Below, piece by piece: positions 1-6,793 of a DNA stretch of 11,673 nt; positions within the stretch are counted from its first letter, which is position 1, and each line of letters opens with the position of its first letter. This stretch comes from an uncultured Collinsella sp. GTDB taxonomy: Bacteria > Actinomycetota > Coriobacteriia > Coriobacteriales > Coriobacteriaceae. A program made the translations under genes and the position numbers. The notes under the pieces were generated by a model that worked only from the letters and a program-made list of their open reading frames with translations, ran no database searches and was not told the DNA's origin. Where the stretch lies: positions 1 through 11,673 of the forward strand of contig CABUMZ010000055.1 in NCBI GenBank assembly GCA_902492825.1. The letters run 5' to 3'.

Positions 1-384
1 GGCACGACGCTCGTGAATATCGAGGCCGAGGAGACGGCGCCCACAACGGTGAACGCCACCCCGATCCGCACGCGCCGCCTGTTCTCACAGGCAAGTGCGG
101 GCGCCAAGAAGTTCCTGGACCATACGCTGGTAAACACCGCCGGCCCAACCGATTCCGAAGGCTCAAAGGACCCCGAGACTTCTGAGACCCCGACGAACCC
201 GGACAGGCCCAAGTCCGACAACGGAGCTAAGACCGACACCAAGGTCAAGACTACGACCACGGCGAAGAACCTCGCAAACACCGGCGACCAAACATTCGCC
301 CTAGTCGCCACCGCAGCAGCAGCGGGAGCAACGCTCGTAGTGATAGCCCTCATCATGCTGATCAAGCGCCGCAAGACCCACTAG
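1..384 (+). CDS. C-terminal end of a sortase-anchored cell-wall surface protein (5' truncated)
   Basis: The reading frame is open from base 1, so the N-terminus lies outside the window and 127 residues are visible. The GTG at 13 is probably internal. The end of the protein is a standard cell-wall sorting signal: LANTG (bases 271-285), then a hydrophobic stretch rich in Ala, Val, Leu and Ile, then the positive tail KRRKTH. Sortases of this type cut between Thr and Gly and attach the protein to peptidoglycan or to another pilin. Before the signal is a hydrophilic linker rich in Thr, Ser, Asp, Pro and Lys, as expected for a wall-spanning stalk. No adhesin or pilin domain is visible, so the ligand or role cannot be named. 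Two stop codons in a row (TAGTAG, 382-387) close the frame, and a strong terminator follows. The sorting signal is secure. Whether this is a pilin, an adhesin or an enzyme is not known. Confidence 0.85.
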   Translation, partial: GTTLVNIEAEETAPTTVNATPIRTRRLFSQASAGAKKFLDHTLVNTAGPTDSEGSKDPETSETPTNPDRPKSDNGAKTDTKVKTTTTAKNLANTGDQTFALVATAAAAGATLVVIALIMLIKRRKTH

Positions 385-411
385 TAGCCAGTCGAACATA
401 TCGACAACCCA

Positions 412-449
412 AAAACCCGGGTAGCCAAAAAACAGGCCACCCGGGTTTT
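412..449 (+). terminator. Intrinsic terminator after the surface-protein gene, probably bidirectional
   Basis: The 15-nt arms at 412-426 and 435-449 pair with one mismatch around an A-rich 8-nt loop. The stem has a CCCGGGT core and ends in AAAA/TTTT, so a U tract forms on either strand. It lies 27 bp after the stop of the upstream gene and before the repeat array. Confidence 0.85.
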
Positions 450-473
450 CTGTTGAGTGGAGACTCCGCAAGC

Positions 474-826
474 GGAAACTGCATCCCACAATTAGCGCCC
501 GGAACGGGACACATTTTCCGTCAAGCCCTCATCCGGAAAATCCATCCCAGTTTGAGCGCCCAGACCGGGACGCACTTTCCCAAAGGGTCCTCAACGGGAA
601 ACTGCGTCCCATAATTAGGCCGAGAAATGGGATGAACTTTCCCAATGAGAGCCAACCGGAAACCACGTCCCAGAATCAGCCCCCAAAGTGGGACGCACTC
701 TCCCAACGAGCCTCAACCGGAAAATACATCCCGGAATCCAGCTGAATAGTGGGACACACTTTCCCAATCGGGTCCCAAGCGGAAACTGCATCCCATTCCA
801 GACAAGAATTCCGGGACACACTTTCC
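474..826. repeat. Array of six ~61-bp tandem units, twelve alternating inverted 14-bp arms
   Basis: Six units start at 474, 535, 597, 658, 719 and 781 (spacing 61, 62, 61, 61, 62). Each unit has a left arm close to GGAAAMTSCRTCCC, a 17-19 nt variable middle, and a right arm close to GGGACRCACTTTCC, which is roughly the inverse complement of the left arm. Right arms start at 506, 567, 629, 690, 751 and 813. The outer GGAAA/TTTCC and inner TCCC/GGGA blocks are nearly invariant, while the centre of the arms varies. Linkers between units are about 15 nt and loosely follow CAANNNGNCCTCAACC. The array lies in the 531-bp space between two convergent genes, with a terminator on each side. The unit length is not a multiple of three and no convincing coding frame spans it. 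It resembles a cluster of REP/BIME-like palindromic elements; binding sites for a protein or a structured RNA are alternatives. Confidence 0.85.
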
Positions 827-836
827 GCAAACAAAG

Positions 837-857
837 AAGGCCACATAACGTGGCCTT
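837..857 (-). terminator. Intrinsic terminator of the LTA-synthase-like gene
   Basis: A perfect 8-bp stem, AAGGCCAC / GTGGCCTT, surrounds a 5-nt loop. Read on the minus strand it is followed by CTTTGTTTG, a U-rich tail. It lies 58 bp after the stop codon of the minus-strand gene ending at 916. Confidence 0.75.
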
Positions 858-915
858 CAACTTATATATGCCTCCGCCTGGACAGACGTTTCAGTTGTGG
901 CTCAGCAGCTAGTAG

Positions 916-3216
916 CTACTTAATCTTGGTCGTACCCGGTGCCAGGTTGGGGTCGGTCTCGTTGGCCTCGGTCTGGAAGTGCTCGGTGTAGACGTTCTTG
1001 CCGTCGCGGAACATCTCGTAGTACTGCATCTTGGCGTAATCCTCGCGCGCCTTGGTTGCGGCTGCGGCAGCGGCGTCGTCACCGGTGACGTTGGAGGAGA
1101 GCGCCCAGCGCAGGCTGGCGTCCTCGTAGCCCACCGAGTTGATGGCGGGCAGCGACTCGCGCAGCGTCATGTGCGCTTTCTGGTAGTCGGTCAGCGGGGC
1201 GCCGATCAGCTGCATCAGCTGGGTGGACAGGTAGTTGGTGGACAGGTCGTCGGTCTCGCTCGTCTGGTCGCAGCCGGCAACGTCGTAGTTGGCCCAGATG
1301 ATGTAGTCGGTCTGCCACAGGCGCTCCTGATGCGTAGCATCGTCTTCGCCGGTAAACCACTTGTCATTGAACTTGGACGGGAAGAACGGCTGGTGGTCGC
1401 CCCAGAACACCACGACCACCTTACGGTCGAGCTTGCTCAGGGCGTTGAGGAAGTAGCGCAGCGCCTGGTCGGACTGCTCGATGCACGAGACATACTCGTC
1501 GACATCGGAGAGCGTGCCGTCCTCGACGGTCTTGGGGTCCAAATCGGTCGTGTCGATATTCAGGTGCATCTGCTTGTCGACCGGCAGCAGGCCCGTATCG
1601 TAGCCCGAGTGGTTCTGCATGGTCACGTCGAAGATAAACTGCGGATCGGCGTTCTGGTCGAGCAGCTCAAGAATCTTGTCGTAGGTAGCCTGGTCGGTCA
1701 CCATGCCGCGCAGGGTGTCGGCTCCCTGGAAGTCATTGATAGACAGGAACTGGTCAAAGCCAAAGTCCTTGTAGACGTTCTCGCGGTTCCAGTTGGTCGC
1801 GTGGTTGGGGTGCATGGCCGTGGTGGAATAGCCGAGCGATTTGAACTGTTCTGCCAGGTTCCCGGTCGTCTCCATGTTGTAGATGGTGTAGGGGTACACG
1901 CCCGAGCCCAGGTTGGCCATGGAGTTGCCGGTCATAAACTCAAACTCGGTATTGGCGGTACCGCCGCCGTAGGCGCTCACATAGAGCTTGCCGCGGCTGA
2001 GGCAGTTGGACAGGTTCTTAAAGTACTGCGGGCCCTCGTAGCCGGCGCGCATGTTCTGGTAGATCGAAAGGTCTGAGAAGGTCTCGTTCATGATGGCGAT
2101 GACCGTGGGCTTCTCGCTGTCGAACTGCTCCTTTGCGGCGGCGCGCTCGTCGCTCTTGGCCGCGTCGGACTTGTCGTAGGCCTTGGCGTACTTTTTGAGC
2201 GTGGCCTTGGCATCGTCGACGGAGTAGTCGGCGGGTTTGGGCGGCTTGATGGACTGTGCCGCGCTAATAAAGGCAGGCAGATAACCCTCGCGCCAGTAGC
2301 TCTCGAGCGGACGCCAGGTGTAGACGGTGATGCCGAGGGTGTTGTAGTAGTCGATGAGGGTGACATGCGCGGTCACGCCGCCCAGGCACAGTACGGCGAC
2401 GAGCAGGTTGGTGAGCAGCATGCGCTTGGCGTTGGCGGCACCCTTCTGACGGTGCGGCGCCACCAGGCCGGCGTACTCGCATAGCAGCATGGCGATGGCG
2501 GTAAAGCCCATGGACAGCACGCAGAACAGCGAGATGGAGAAGGTGTAGCCGTTGCCGGCGACCGCCGCGGCGGTGGAGATGGCCGAAAGGTCGCCCGGCT
2601 GGATGGGCATGGATTTAAACGTGATGACGAAGAACTCGGCAATGCCCAGGACAAAGAGGGCGAAGGCCAGGACGGCGGGAGCTGCGCCGTGGCGCTGGAA
2701 TAGGAAGAACAAGCCGGTCATGAGCGTGGTGATGATGGCCCACTCGAGCAGGATGCATAGGGGGTAGACCCAGGTAAAGTCGTGGTTGGACGAGACCTCC
2801 ATGCCCAGCAGCGCAAAGACGCCGGCGAGCAGCAGGCACAGCACGGCGGCGACGAGTGGCTTGCCCACAAAGGCGCCGCGCAGACGGGCGAGCTTGCCGG
2901 TGGGGGCGGGGGCGTCGGGCGCGGCGAACGCAAAGACGCGCGGGGCGATGCGGTCACGTGCGATGCTGGCCCAAGCGCAGCCGGTGAGGATGGCGTTGGT
3001 CAGGATGAGCATCACAAAGGCGAGCGGCTCGTTTTGGGCGACGAGGCCAATGGCGCCCCAAATGGTCAAAAAGACCTGGAACAGGCCGAAGGCGACGCTC
3101 CACCCAAGAGCGCTTTTGGCAACGGTGCCCGACTGAGCGCGAACGGCCTTGGCCTCGCGCAAGACAAGGTAGACGGTCGCCGCAAGACCGACGAGCGAGA
3201 TGGCGGCAGCGAACAT
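916..3216 (-). CDS. LTA synthase family membrane protein (alkaline-phosphatase/sulfatase fold)
   Basis: This is a membrane phosphoglycerol-transferase-type enzyme of the LtaS superfamily, likely to build or modify a polyglycerolphosphate-type envelope polymer outside the cell. Using the ATG at 3216 (766 residues), about eight hydrophobic segments occupy residues 1-290; LtaS itself has five. A short linker follows, then an extracellular catalytic domain from about residue 368. Motifs match the family: MNETF (metal-binding Glu ~378), GGGTANTEF (predicted nucleophile Thr ~420), MHPNHATNWNRE, TMQNHSGY (His ~536) and WGDHQPF (Asp ~607, His ~608). An upstream GTG at 3231 keeps the frame, but AGGAG (complement of 3224-3228) sits 7 nt before the ATG and overlaps the GTG region, so the ATG is preferred. 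The gene is convergent with the surface-protein gene and divergent from the nitroreductase. Fold and motifs are secure. The exact polymer made, and whether it acts as LTA primase, LTA synthase or a transferase onto sugars, is not shown by the sequence. Confidence 0.88.
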   Translation of the reverse strand: MFAAAISLVGLAATVYLVLREAKAVRAQSGTVAKSALGWSVAFGLFQVFLTIWGAIGLVAQNEPLAFVMLILTNAILTGCAWASIARDRIAPRVFAFAAPDAPAPTGKLARLRGAFVGKPLVAAVLCLLLAGVFALLGMEVSSNHDFTWVYPLCILLEWAIITTLMTGLFFLFQRHGAAPAVLAFALFVLGIAEFFVITFKSMPIQPGDLSAISTAAAVAGNGYTFSISLFCVLSMGFTAIAMLLCEYAGLVAPHRQKGAANAKRMLLTNLLVAVLCLGGVTAHVTLIDYYNTLGITVYTWRPLESYWREGYLPAFISAAQSIKPPKPADYSVDDAKATLKKYAKAYDKSDAAKSDERAAAKEQFDSEKPTVIAIMNETFSDLSIYQNMRAGYEGPQYFKNLSNCLSRGKLYVSAYGGGTANTEFEFMTGNSMANLGSGVYPYTIYNMETTGNLAEQFKSLGYSTTAMHPNHATNWNRENVYKDFGFDQFLSINDFQGADTLRGMVTDQATYDKILELLDQNADPQFIFDVTMQNHSGYDTGLLPVDKQMHLNIDTTDLDPKTVEDGTLSDVDEYVSCIEQSDQALRYFLNALSKLDRKVVVVFWGDHQPFFPSKFNDKWFTGEDDATHQERLWQTDYIIWANYDVAGCDQTSETDDLSTNYLSTQLMQLIGAPLTDYQKAHMTLRESLPAINSVGYEDASLRWALSSNVTGDDAAAAAATKAREDYAKMQYYEMFRDGKNVYTEHFQTEANETDPNLAPGTTKIK

Positions 3217-3429
3217 GCTGAGACTCCTCACAAACTAAAACCTACGAAAGCGGGGGTTTACCCGATTGTTACCAAGATATGCGCTGCAATTGGTGGCTGC
3301 GCACAACAACCAGCCATATTAACGCGCACGTGTGGCGGTGTGGCGCAATGGAGTGGCGACCTGCGCGATAATGGACGGGAATTACACGGAAACGTAAAGG
3401 CTTCTTAAAGAATTGACGAGGGTAGGGCG
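3217..3429. promoter_or_regulatory. Divergent intergenic region with promoters for both flanking genes
   Basis: The region between two divergent starts must carry both promoters. On the plus strand GATAAT (3367-3372) is a plausible -10 for the nitroreductase, but no good -35 stands 16-18 nt upstream. TGGCTG...CAGCCA (about 3293-3315) forms a small dyad that could be an operator. No convincing -35/-10 pair was found for the minus-strand gene. The boundaries come from gene layout; the individual sites are weak. Confidence 0.35.
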
Positions 3430-4305
3430 ATGAGCGAGCGGGTTTGTATGACGGGTGCCGAGTACTGCGGCGGAGCTGCAGGCGTGGATACGTGCGGCTA
3501 TCCGGTCGAGACGACGGGCAATGCGGTGCTGGACACGTTGGAGCACCGTTCCTCCACGCGTGCCTTCGCGCGTGATGACGACGACCGCCCCGTGGCGGTG
3601 ACCGACGAGCAGCGGACGGCGATTCTGCATGCGGCGAGCCGTGCGCCGTCGGCGGGCGCCATGATGATGTATTCCATCGTGAGCATCCGCGAGCAGGCAA
3701 CGCTCGACCGCCTGGTCGACCTGTGCGACCACCAGCCCATGATCGCCAAGGCGCCCTGGGCACTTATATTTGTGGTCGATTATGCCAAGTGGATCGATCT
3801 GTTTGAGCACGTGGGCTGCTTTGAGCCCGAGTTTGTCGAGCGCACGGGTAAGGCGCCCCGCCGCGCGCCGGGTTTGGGCGACTTTGCCATCGCGGCCCAG
3901 GACGCCGTGATCGCCGCCCAAAACGCCGTGGTTGCCGCCGAGGCCCTCGGCCTGGGGAGCTGCTATATCGGCGACATCGTCGAGAATGCCGAGGAAGTGG
4001 CCGAGCTGCTCGATCTGCCGCCCTATACCATGCCGCTGTCGATGCTCATCATCGGCACGCCCCGTAAGGAGCGCCCGGCTATTGCGCATCCCGTGGTGAA
4101 CCTGGTGCACGAGGAGCGCTACTGCCGCGCCGATGCTGCGACCATGGACGCGCAGGTGGCCGAGATGGACGCGATGTTCCGTCCGCATGCCCGCGAGGTA
4201 GGCGAGCGCGTGGTGGATATCTACACCCGCAAGCACACGAGCCCCTTTATGGCCGAGATGAGCCGTTCCATGGAGTGGTGGTTCAAAAACTGGCTCGGCA
4301 AGTAA
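3430..4305 (+). CDS. Nitroreductase family protein, FMN-dependent
   Basis: This is a flavin oxidoreductase of the nitroreductase fold, expected to bind FMN and reduce nitro compounds, quinones or similar acceptors with NAD(P)H in the cytoplasm. The substrate cannot be read from the sequence. The FMN-phosphate motif appears as RSSTR (residues 40-44), followed by RAPSAGAMM (71-79), the long central helix AAQDAVIAAQNAVVAAEALG, and GLGSCYIGDI (174-183), which is the usual second FMN contact region. At 291 residues it is longer than the common 170-220-residue members: about 30 residues precede the core and about 75 follow PLSMLIIGTP. The extra C-terminus is helical and ends in a Trp-rich tail (EWWFKNW). 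The ATG at 3430 follows a G-rich ribosome-binding site (GAGGGTAGGG). The gene appears to be monocistronic: a palindrome follows it and kup has its own promoter. The family is secure, the physiological role is not. Confidence 0.9.
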   Translation: MSERVCMTGAEYCGGAAGVDTCGYPVETTGNAVLDTLEHRSSTRAFARDDDDRPVAVTDEQRTAILHAASRAPSAGAMMMYSIVSIREQATLDRLVDLCDHQPMIAKAPWALIFVVDYAKWIDLFEHVGCFEPEFVERTGKAPRRAPGLGDFAIAAQDAVIAAQNAVVAAEALGLGSCYIGDIVENAEEVAELLDLPPYTMPLSMLIIGTPRKERPAIAHPVVNLVHEERYCRADAATMDAQVAEMDAMFRPHAREVGERVVDIYTRKHTSPFMAEMSRSMEWWFKNWLGK

Positions 4306-4311
4306 CGAATG

Positions 4312-4359
4312 CGGCGATGTGCCAAAGGGACAGTCCCTTTGGCACATTCCATATCGCCG
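4312..4359. repeat. Large REP-like palindrome downstream of the nitroreductase gene
   Basis: A perfect 14-bp inverted repeat (4317-4330 with 4334-4347) has only CAG between the arms; the core reads CCAAAGGGACAGTCCCTTTGG. An outer pair, CGGCGAT (4312-4318) with ATCGCCG (4353-4359), extends the cruciform past a small bulge. No T tract follows on the plus strand, so a purely intrinsic terminator is doubtful although the hairpin could still affect the transcript end. A further small hairpin, GGCC-TAAA-GGCC, lies at 4364-4375. The CCCTTTG core recurs at 6832-6838. Confidence 0.7.
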
Positions 4360-4430
4360 TGGTGGCCTAAAGGCCGTATAAATGTTTATCTAGCTGGGAA
4401 AACAGTGCATTAAAACATGGGCCGATTACC

Positions 4431-4436
4431 TATAAT
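4431..4436 (+). promoter_or_regulatory. -10 box of the kup promoter
   Basis: A perfect TATAAT lies 35 bp before the kup ATG. No strong -35 is seen at the right distance (bases near 4408-4413 read CATTAA), so an activator may help. The resulting leader would be about 30 nt, too short for a riboswitch. Confidence 0.5.
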
Positions 4437-4471
4437 CCCCTCGAACGTTAAAGTTGGGAGGAAACCGGCTT

Positions 4472-6499
4472 ATGGAACAAAAGGCCAAGGAGGCAGCCTC
4501 GCACGCTGCGATTCCTGTGAGCATCTCGGCGATGCTCGTCACGCTGGGTGTGGTGTACGGCGATATCGGCACCAGCCCTATGTATGTAACCAAGGCGCTC
4601 GTTGCCGGCAACGGCGGCATCGGGAGCGTGACGGAGGAGTTCGTGCTTGGCGCGCTCTCCCTTGTCGTGTGGACGGTCACGCTGCTGACCACCATCAAGT
4701 ATGTGCTCATCTCGCTGCGCGCCGATAACCATGGTGAGGGCGGCATCTTTGCCCTGTACAGCTTGGTTAAGCGCTGCGGTAAATGGCTCATCATCCCCGC
4801 CATGCTGGGTGGCGCCGCGCTGCTCGCCGACGGCATCCTGACGCCGGCCGTTACCGTTACCACGGCCATCGAGGGCCTGCGCACCATCCCGGCGGTCCAT
4901 GCCGTGCTGGGCGATGACCAGGGTCGCGTCGTCGCCATTACGCTCGCCATCATCATCGTGCTCTTCTTGGTACAGCGCATCGGTACGGCCAAGATCGGTC
5001 ACGCCTTTGGCCCCATCATGACGCTGTGGTTCCTATTCCTGGGCGGCACGGGTCTGTTCTTTGTCTTACAGCACCCCGCCGTGCTGCTGTGCCTCAACCC
5101 GCTCCGCGGCATCGCCTTTTTGTTGAGCCCCAACAACCACGCGGGCATCATGATTCTGGGCAGCTGCTTCCTCGCCACCACCGGTGCCGAGGCGCTCTAC
5201 TCCGACATGGGCCACGTCGGCCGCGGCAATATCTACGCTACCTGGCCGTTCGTTAAGTGCTGCCTGCTGCTGTCCTATATGGGCCAGGGCGCTTGGCTTA
5301 TGAACAACGCTGCCAACCCCGAGCTCATGGGCATTGCCGATCTCAACCCGTTCTACCAGATGCTCGCCCCGGACCTGCGCCCGTTTGCCGTCGGCCTTTC
5401 CACCGTCGCGGCCATCATTGCCTCGCAGGCGCTCATTACCGGTGCATTCTCGCTGGTGTCCGAGGCCAGCCGTCTGGACCTCATGCCGCACATGCAGGTC
5501 TTCTACCCTGCCGAGACCAAGGGCCAGCTCTACATCCCCATGGTCAACAATGTCATGCTTGTCGGCTGCGTCATTGTGGTGCTGCTGTTCCAGAACTCGG
5601 CGCATATGGAAGCCGCCTACGGCCTTGCCATTACGCTGACTATGATGTGCACCACGCTGCTGCTCTTCTTCTACCTGCACGAGGAGCGTAAGCTCAAGGT
5701 TGCTCCGTGGATCTTCGCAGCCTTCTTCCTTTTGCTCGAAGGCTTCTTCTTCGTGAGCTCGCTCACCAAGTTCTTCCACGGCGGCTACTTCACCATCCTC
5801 ATGGCTGCACTCATCATGGGCATTATGGTGTGCTGGTACAACGGCACGGCGGTCGAGCAGCGCCAGTTTACGCTGCTGCCGCTGCGCAGCTACCTGCCGC
5901 AGCTCAAGCGCCTGCGCGACGACGACCGTTACGAGCGCATGAGTGACAACGTCGTGTACCTGACCAAGGACACCCATACCGACTACATCGACCGCGATAT
6001 CGTCTATTCGATCTTGGACAAGCATCCCAAGCGCGCTCGCGCCTGGTGGTTCGTGAATGTCGAGACCATGGACGAACCGCACACCTTTGCCTATTCGGTC
6101 GAGACGTTCGGCACCGACTACGTGTTCCGCGTGCACCTGTACCTGGGCTACAAGATCAACCAGCGCGTCAATGCCTACCTGCGTCAGGTTGTTCAGGACC
6201 TGGCTGCCACCGGCGAGCTGCCGCCGCAGACGCATGACTACTCGGTCTACAAGGATCCGGGTAACATCGGCACGTTCAAGTTCGTCCTGATCCGTAAGCT
6301 TCTGGCGCCCGAAAGCGATGTGGAGCCCAGCGAGCGTACGGCCATCACGCTCAAGTACATCATTCGCCGCGCCGCCGGCACGCCCGCGCGTTGGTACGGC
6401 CTGGAGAACTCCAACGTGAGCTTTGAGTACGTGCCGCTGTTCACCAAGTTCAAGGCCGTGAACAAGATGCAACGCCTGGCCCCCAACGAGCGGCCGTAG
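4472..6499 (+). CDS. kup: Kup-type potassium uptake transporter
   Basis: This is a low-affinity K+ uptake permease of the KUP/HAK/KT family, working in the cytoplasmic membrane as a K+/H+ symporter. The 675-residue length suits the family. The N-terminus carries the signature GVVYGDIGTSPMY (residues 27-39), followed by DNHGEGGIFALYSLV (85-99), LLADGILTPAV (about 117-127) and the GAEALYSDMGHVGRG region (238-252). About twelve hydrophobic segments extend to residue ~455, and a soluble C-terminal domain of about 220 residues lies on the cytoplasmic side. A TTG at 4454 could also open the frame, but GGGAGG (4456-4461) stands just upstream of the ATG at 4472 and would be inside the gene if TTG were used, so the ATG is chosen. 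Next come a 64-residue membrane protein and a KdpDE-like pair, which suggests shared control by potassium supply or turgor. The assignment is very secure; regulation by the neighbouring pair is inferred. Confidence 0.96.
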   Translation: MEQKAKEAASHAAIPVSISAMLVTLGVVYGDIGTSPMYVTKALVAGNGGIGSVTEEFVLGALSLVVWTVTLLTTIKYVLISLRADNHGEGGIFALYSLVKRCGKWLIIPAMLGGAALLADGILTPAVTVTTAIEGLRTIPAVHAVLGDDQGRVVAITLAIIIVLFLVQRIGTAKIGHAFGPIMTLWFLFLGGTGLFFVLQHPAVLLCLNPLRGIAFLLSPNNHAGIMILGSCFLATTGAEALYSDMGHVGRGNIYATWPFVKCCLLLSYMGQGAWLMNNAANPELMGIADLNPFYQMLAPDLRPFAVGLSTVAAIIASQALITGAFSLVSEASRLDLMPHMQVFYPAETKGQLYIPMVNNVMLVGCVIVVLLFQNSAHMEAAYGLAITLTMMCTTLLLFFYLHEERKLKVAPWIFAAFFLLLEGFFFVSSLTKFFHGGYFTILMAALIMGIMVCWYNGTAVEQRQFTLLPLRSYLPQLKRLRDDDRYERMSDNVVYLTKDTHTDYIDRDIVYSILDKHPKRARAWWFVNVETMDEPHTFAYSVETFGTDYVFRVHLYLGYKINQRVNAYLRQVVQDLAATGELPPQTHDYSVYKDPGNIGTFKFVLIRKLLAPESDVEPSERTAITLKYIIRRAAGTPARWYGLENSNVSFEYVPLFTKFKAVNKMQRLAPNERP

Positions 6500-6568
6500 T
6501 CGACGCTCGAGGTTTGTCTGCGAACGGGCGGGCTTGTATTGACGGTGATTGAGTCCTGGGAGGAAACC

Positions 6569-6763
6569 ATGGATGCAAAGGTGCTTGACGGTTGCGATCT
6601 TGCGACCGAGCTGGTGCGTGAGGCGCGCGTCGACGCCGCCGAAGATCGGTTCTTTACGAATCGTGCCAACATGGACATGGCCGACCGCGTGATCTCGATC
6701 GTGGCACTGGTATTTGGAGCGGTGTGCGTGTGTGCCCTGCTCGCGCACGTGCTGTTTGTCTAG
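6569..6763 (+). CDS. Small single-span membrane protein of unknown function
   Basis: This 64-residue protein follows kup after 69 bp. The ATG at 6569 has a strong ribosome-binding site, GGGAGG (6558-6563), 5 nt after its last G; an in-frame TTG at 6539 has none and would place that site inside the gene. The first 40 residues are hydrophilic and mostly acidic (LVREARVDAAEDRFFTNR). Residues ~41-63 form one hydrophobic helix (ISIVALVFGAVCVCALL) with two cysteines, and the protein ends there, so it is probably tail-anchored with its N-terminus in the cytoplasm. I do not recognise a family. It is not KdpF-like beyond being small and hydrophobic at one end. Its place between kup and the kinase gene and its strong translation signal suggest a partner or regulator of Kup or the kinase, but this is inference. 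Confidence 0.7.
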   Translation: MDAKVLDGCDLATELVREARVDAAEDRFFTNRANMDMADRVISIVALVFGAVCVCALLAHVLFV

Positions 6764-6793
6764 CGACCGCCGGTTGCAAAGGCTATACACTTG

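Noticed and set aside
474..826. CRISPR array
   Set aside because: Repeats alternate in orientation, are only ~14 bp and differ from each other, spacers are 15-19 nt with some similarity, and no cas gene is nearby.
521..860. Minus-strand open frames of 61 and 81 codons and plus-strand frames of 74 and 80 codons in the repeat array
   Set aside because: They follow the ~61-bp repeat, which is not a multiple of three, so repeated peptides appear in changing frames; no ribosome-binding site or conserved domain is visible.
979..2076. 365-codon plus-strand frame opposite the LTA-synthase gene
   Set aside because: Antisense shadow in GC-rich DNA; Val/Gly/His-rich composition, no motifs, and the opposite strand has clear family motifs.
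3214..3231. GTG at 3231 as start of the LTA-synthase-like gene
   Set aside because: AGGAG lies 7 nt before the ATG at 3216 and would be inside the gene if the GTG were used.
3382..4347. 321-codon minus-strand frame opposite the nitroreductase
   Set aside because: Antisense shadow that starts inside a palindrome and has no recognisable motif.
4376..4471. c-di-AMP (ydaO-type) riboswitch before kup
   Set aside because: The -10 box leaves only about 30 nt of leader and no conserved riboswitch core is visible.
6569..6763. KdpF subunit
   Set aside because: KdpF is about 30 residues and starts with its membrane helix; this protein has a 40-residue charged N-terminal part and no kdpABC follows.
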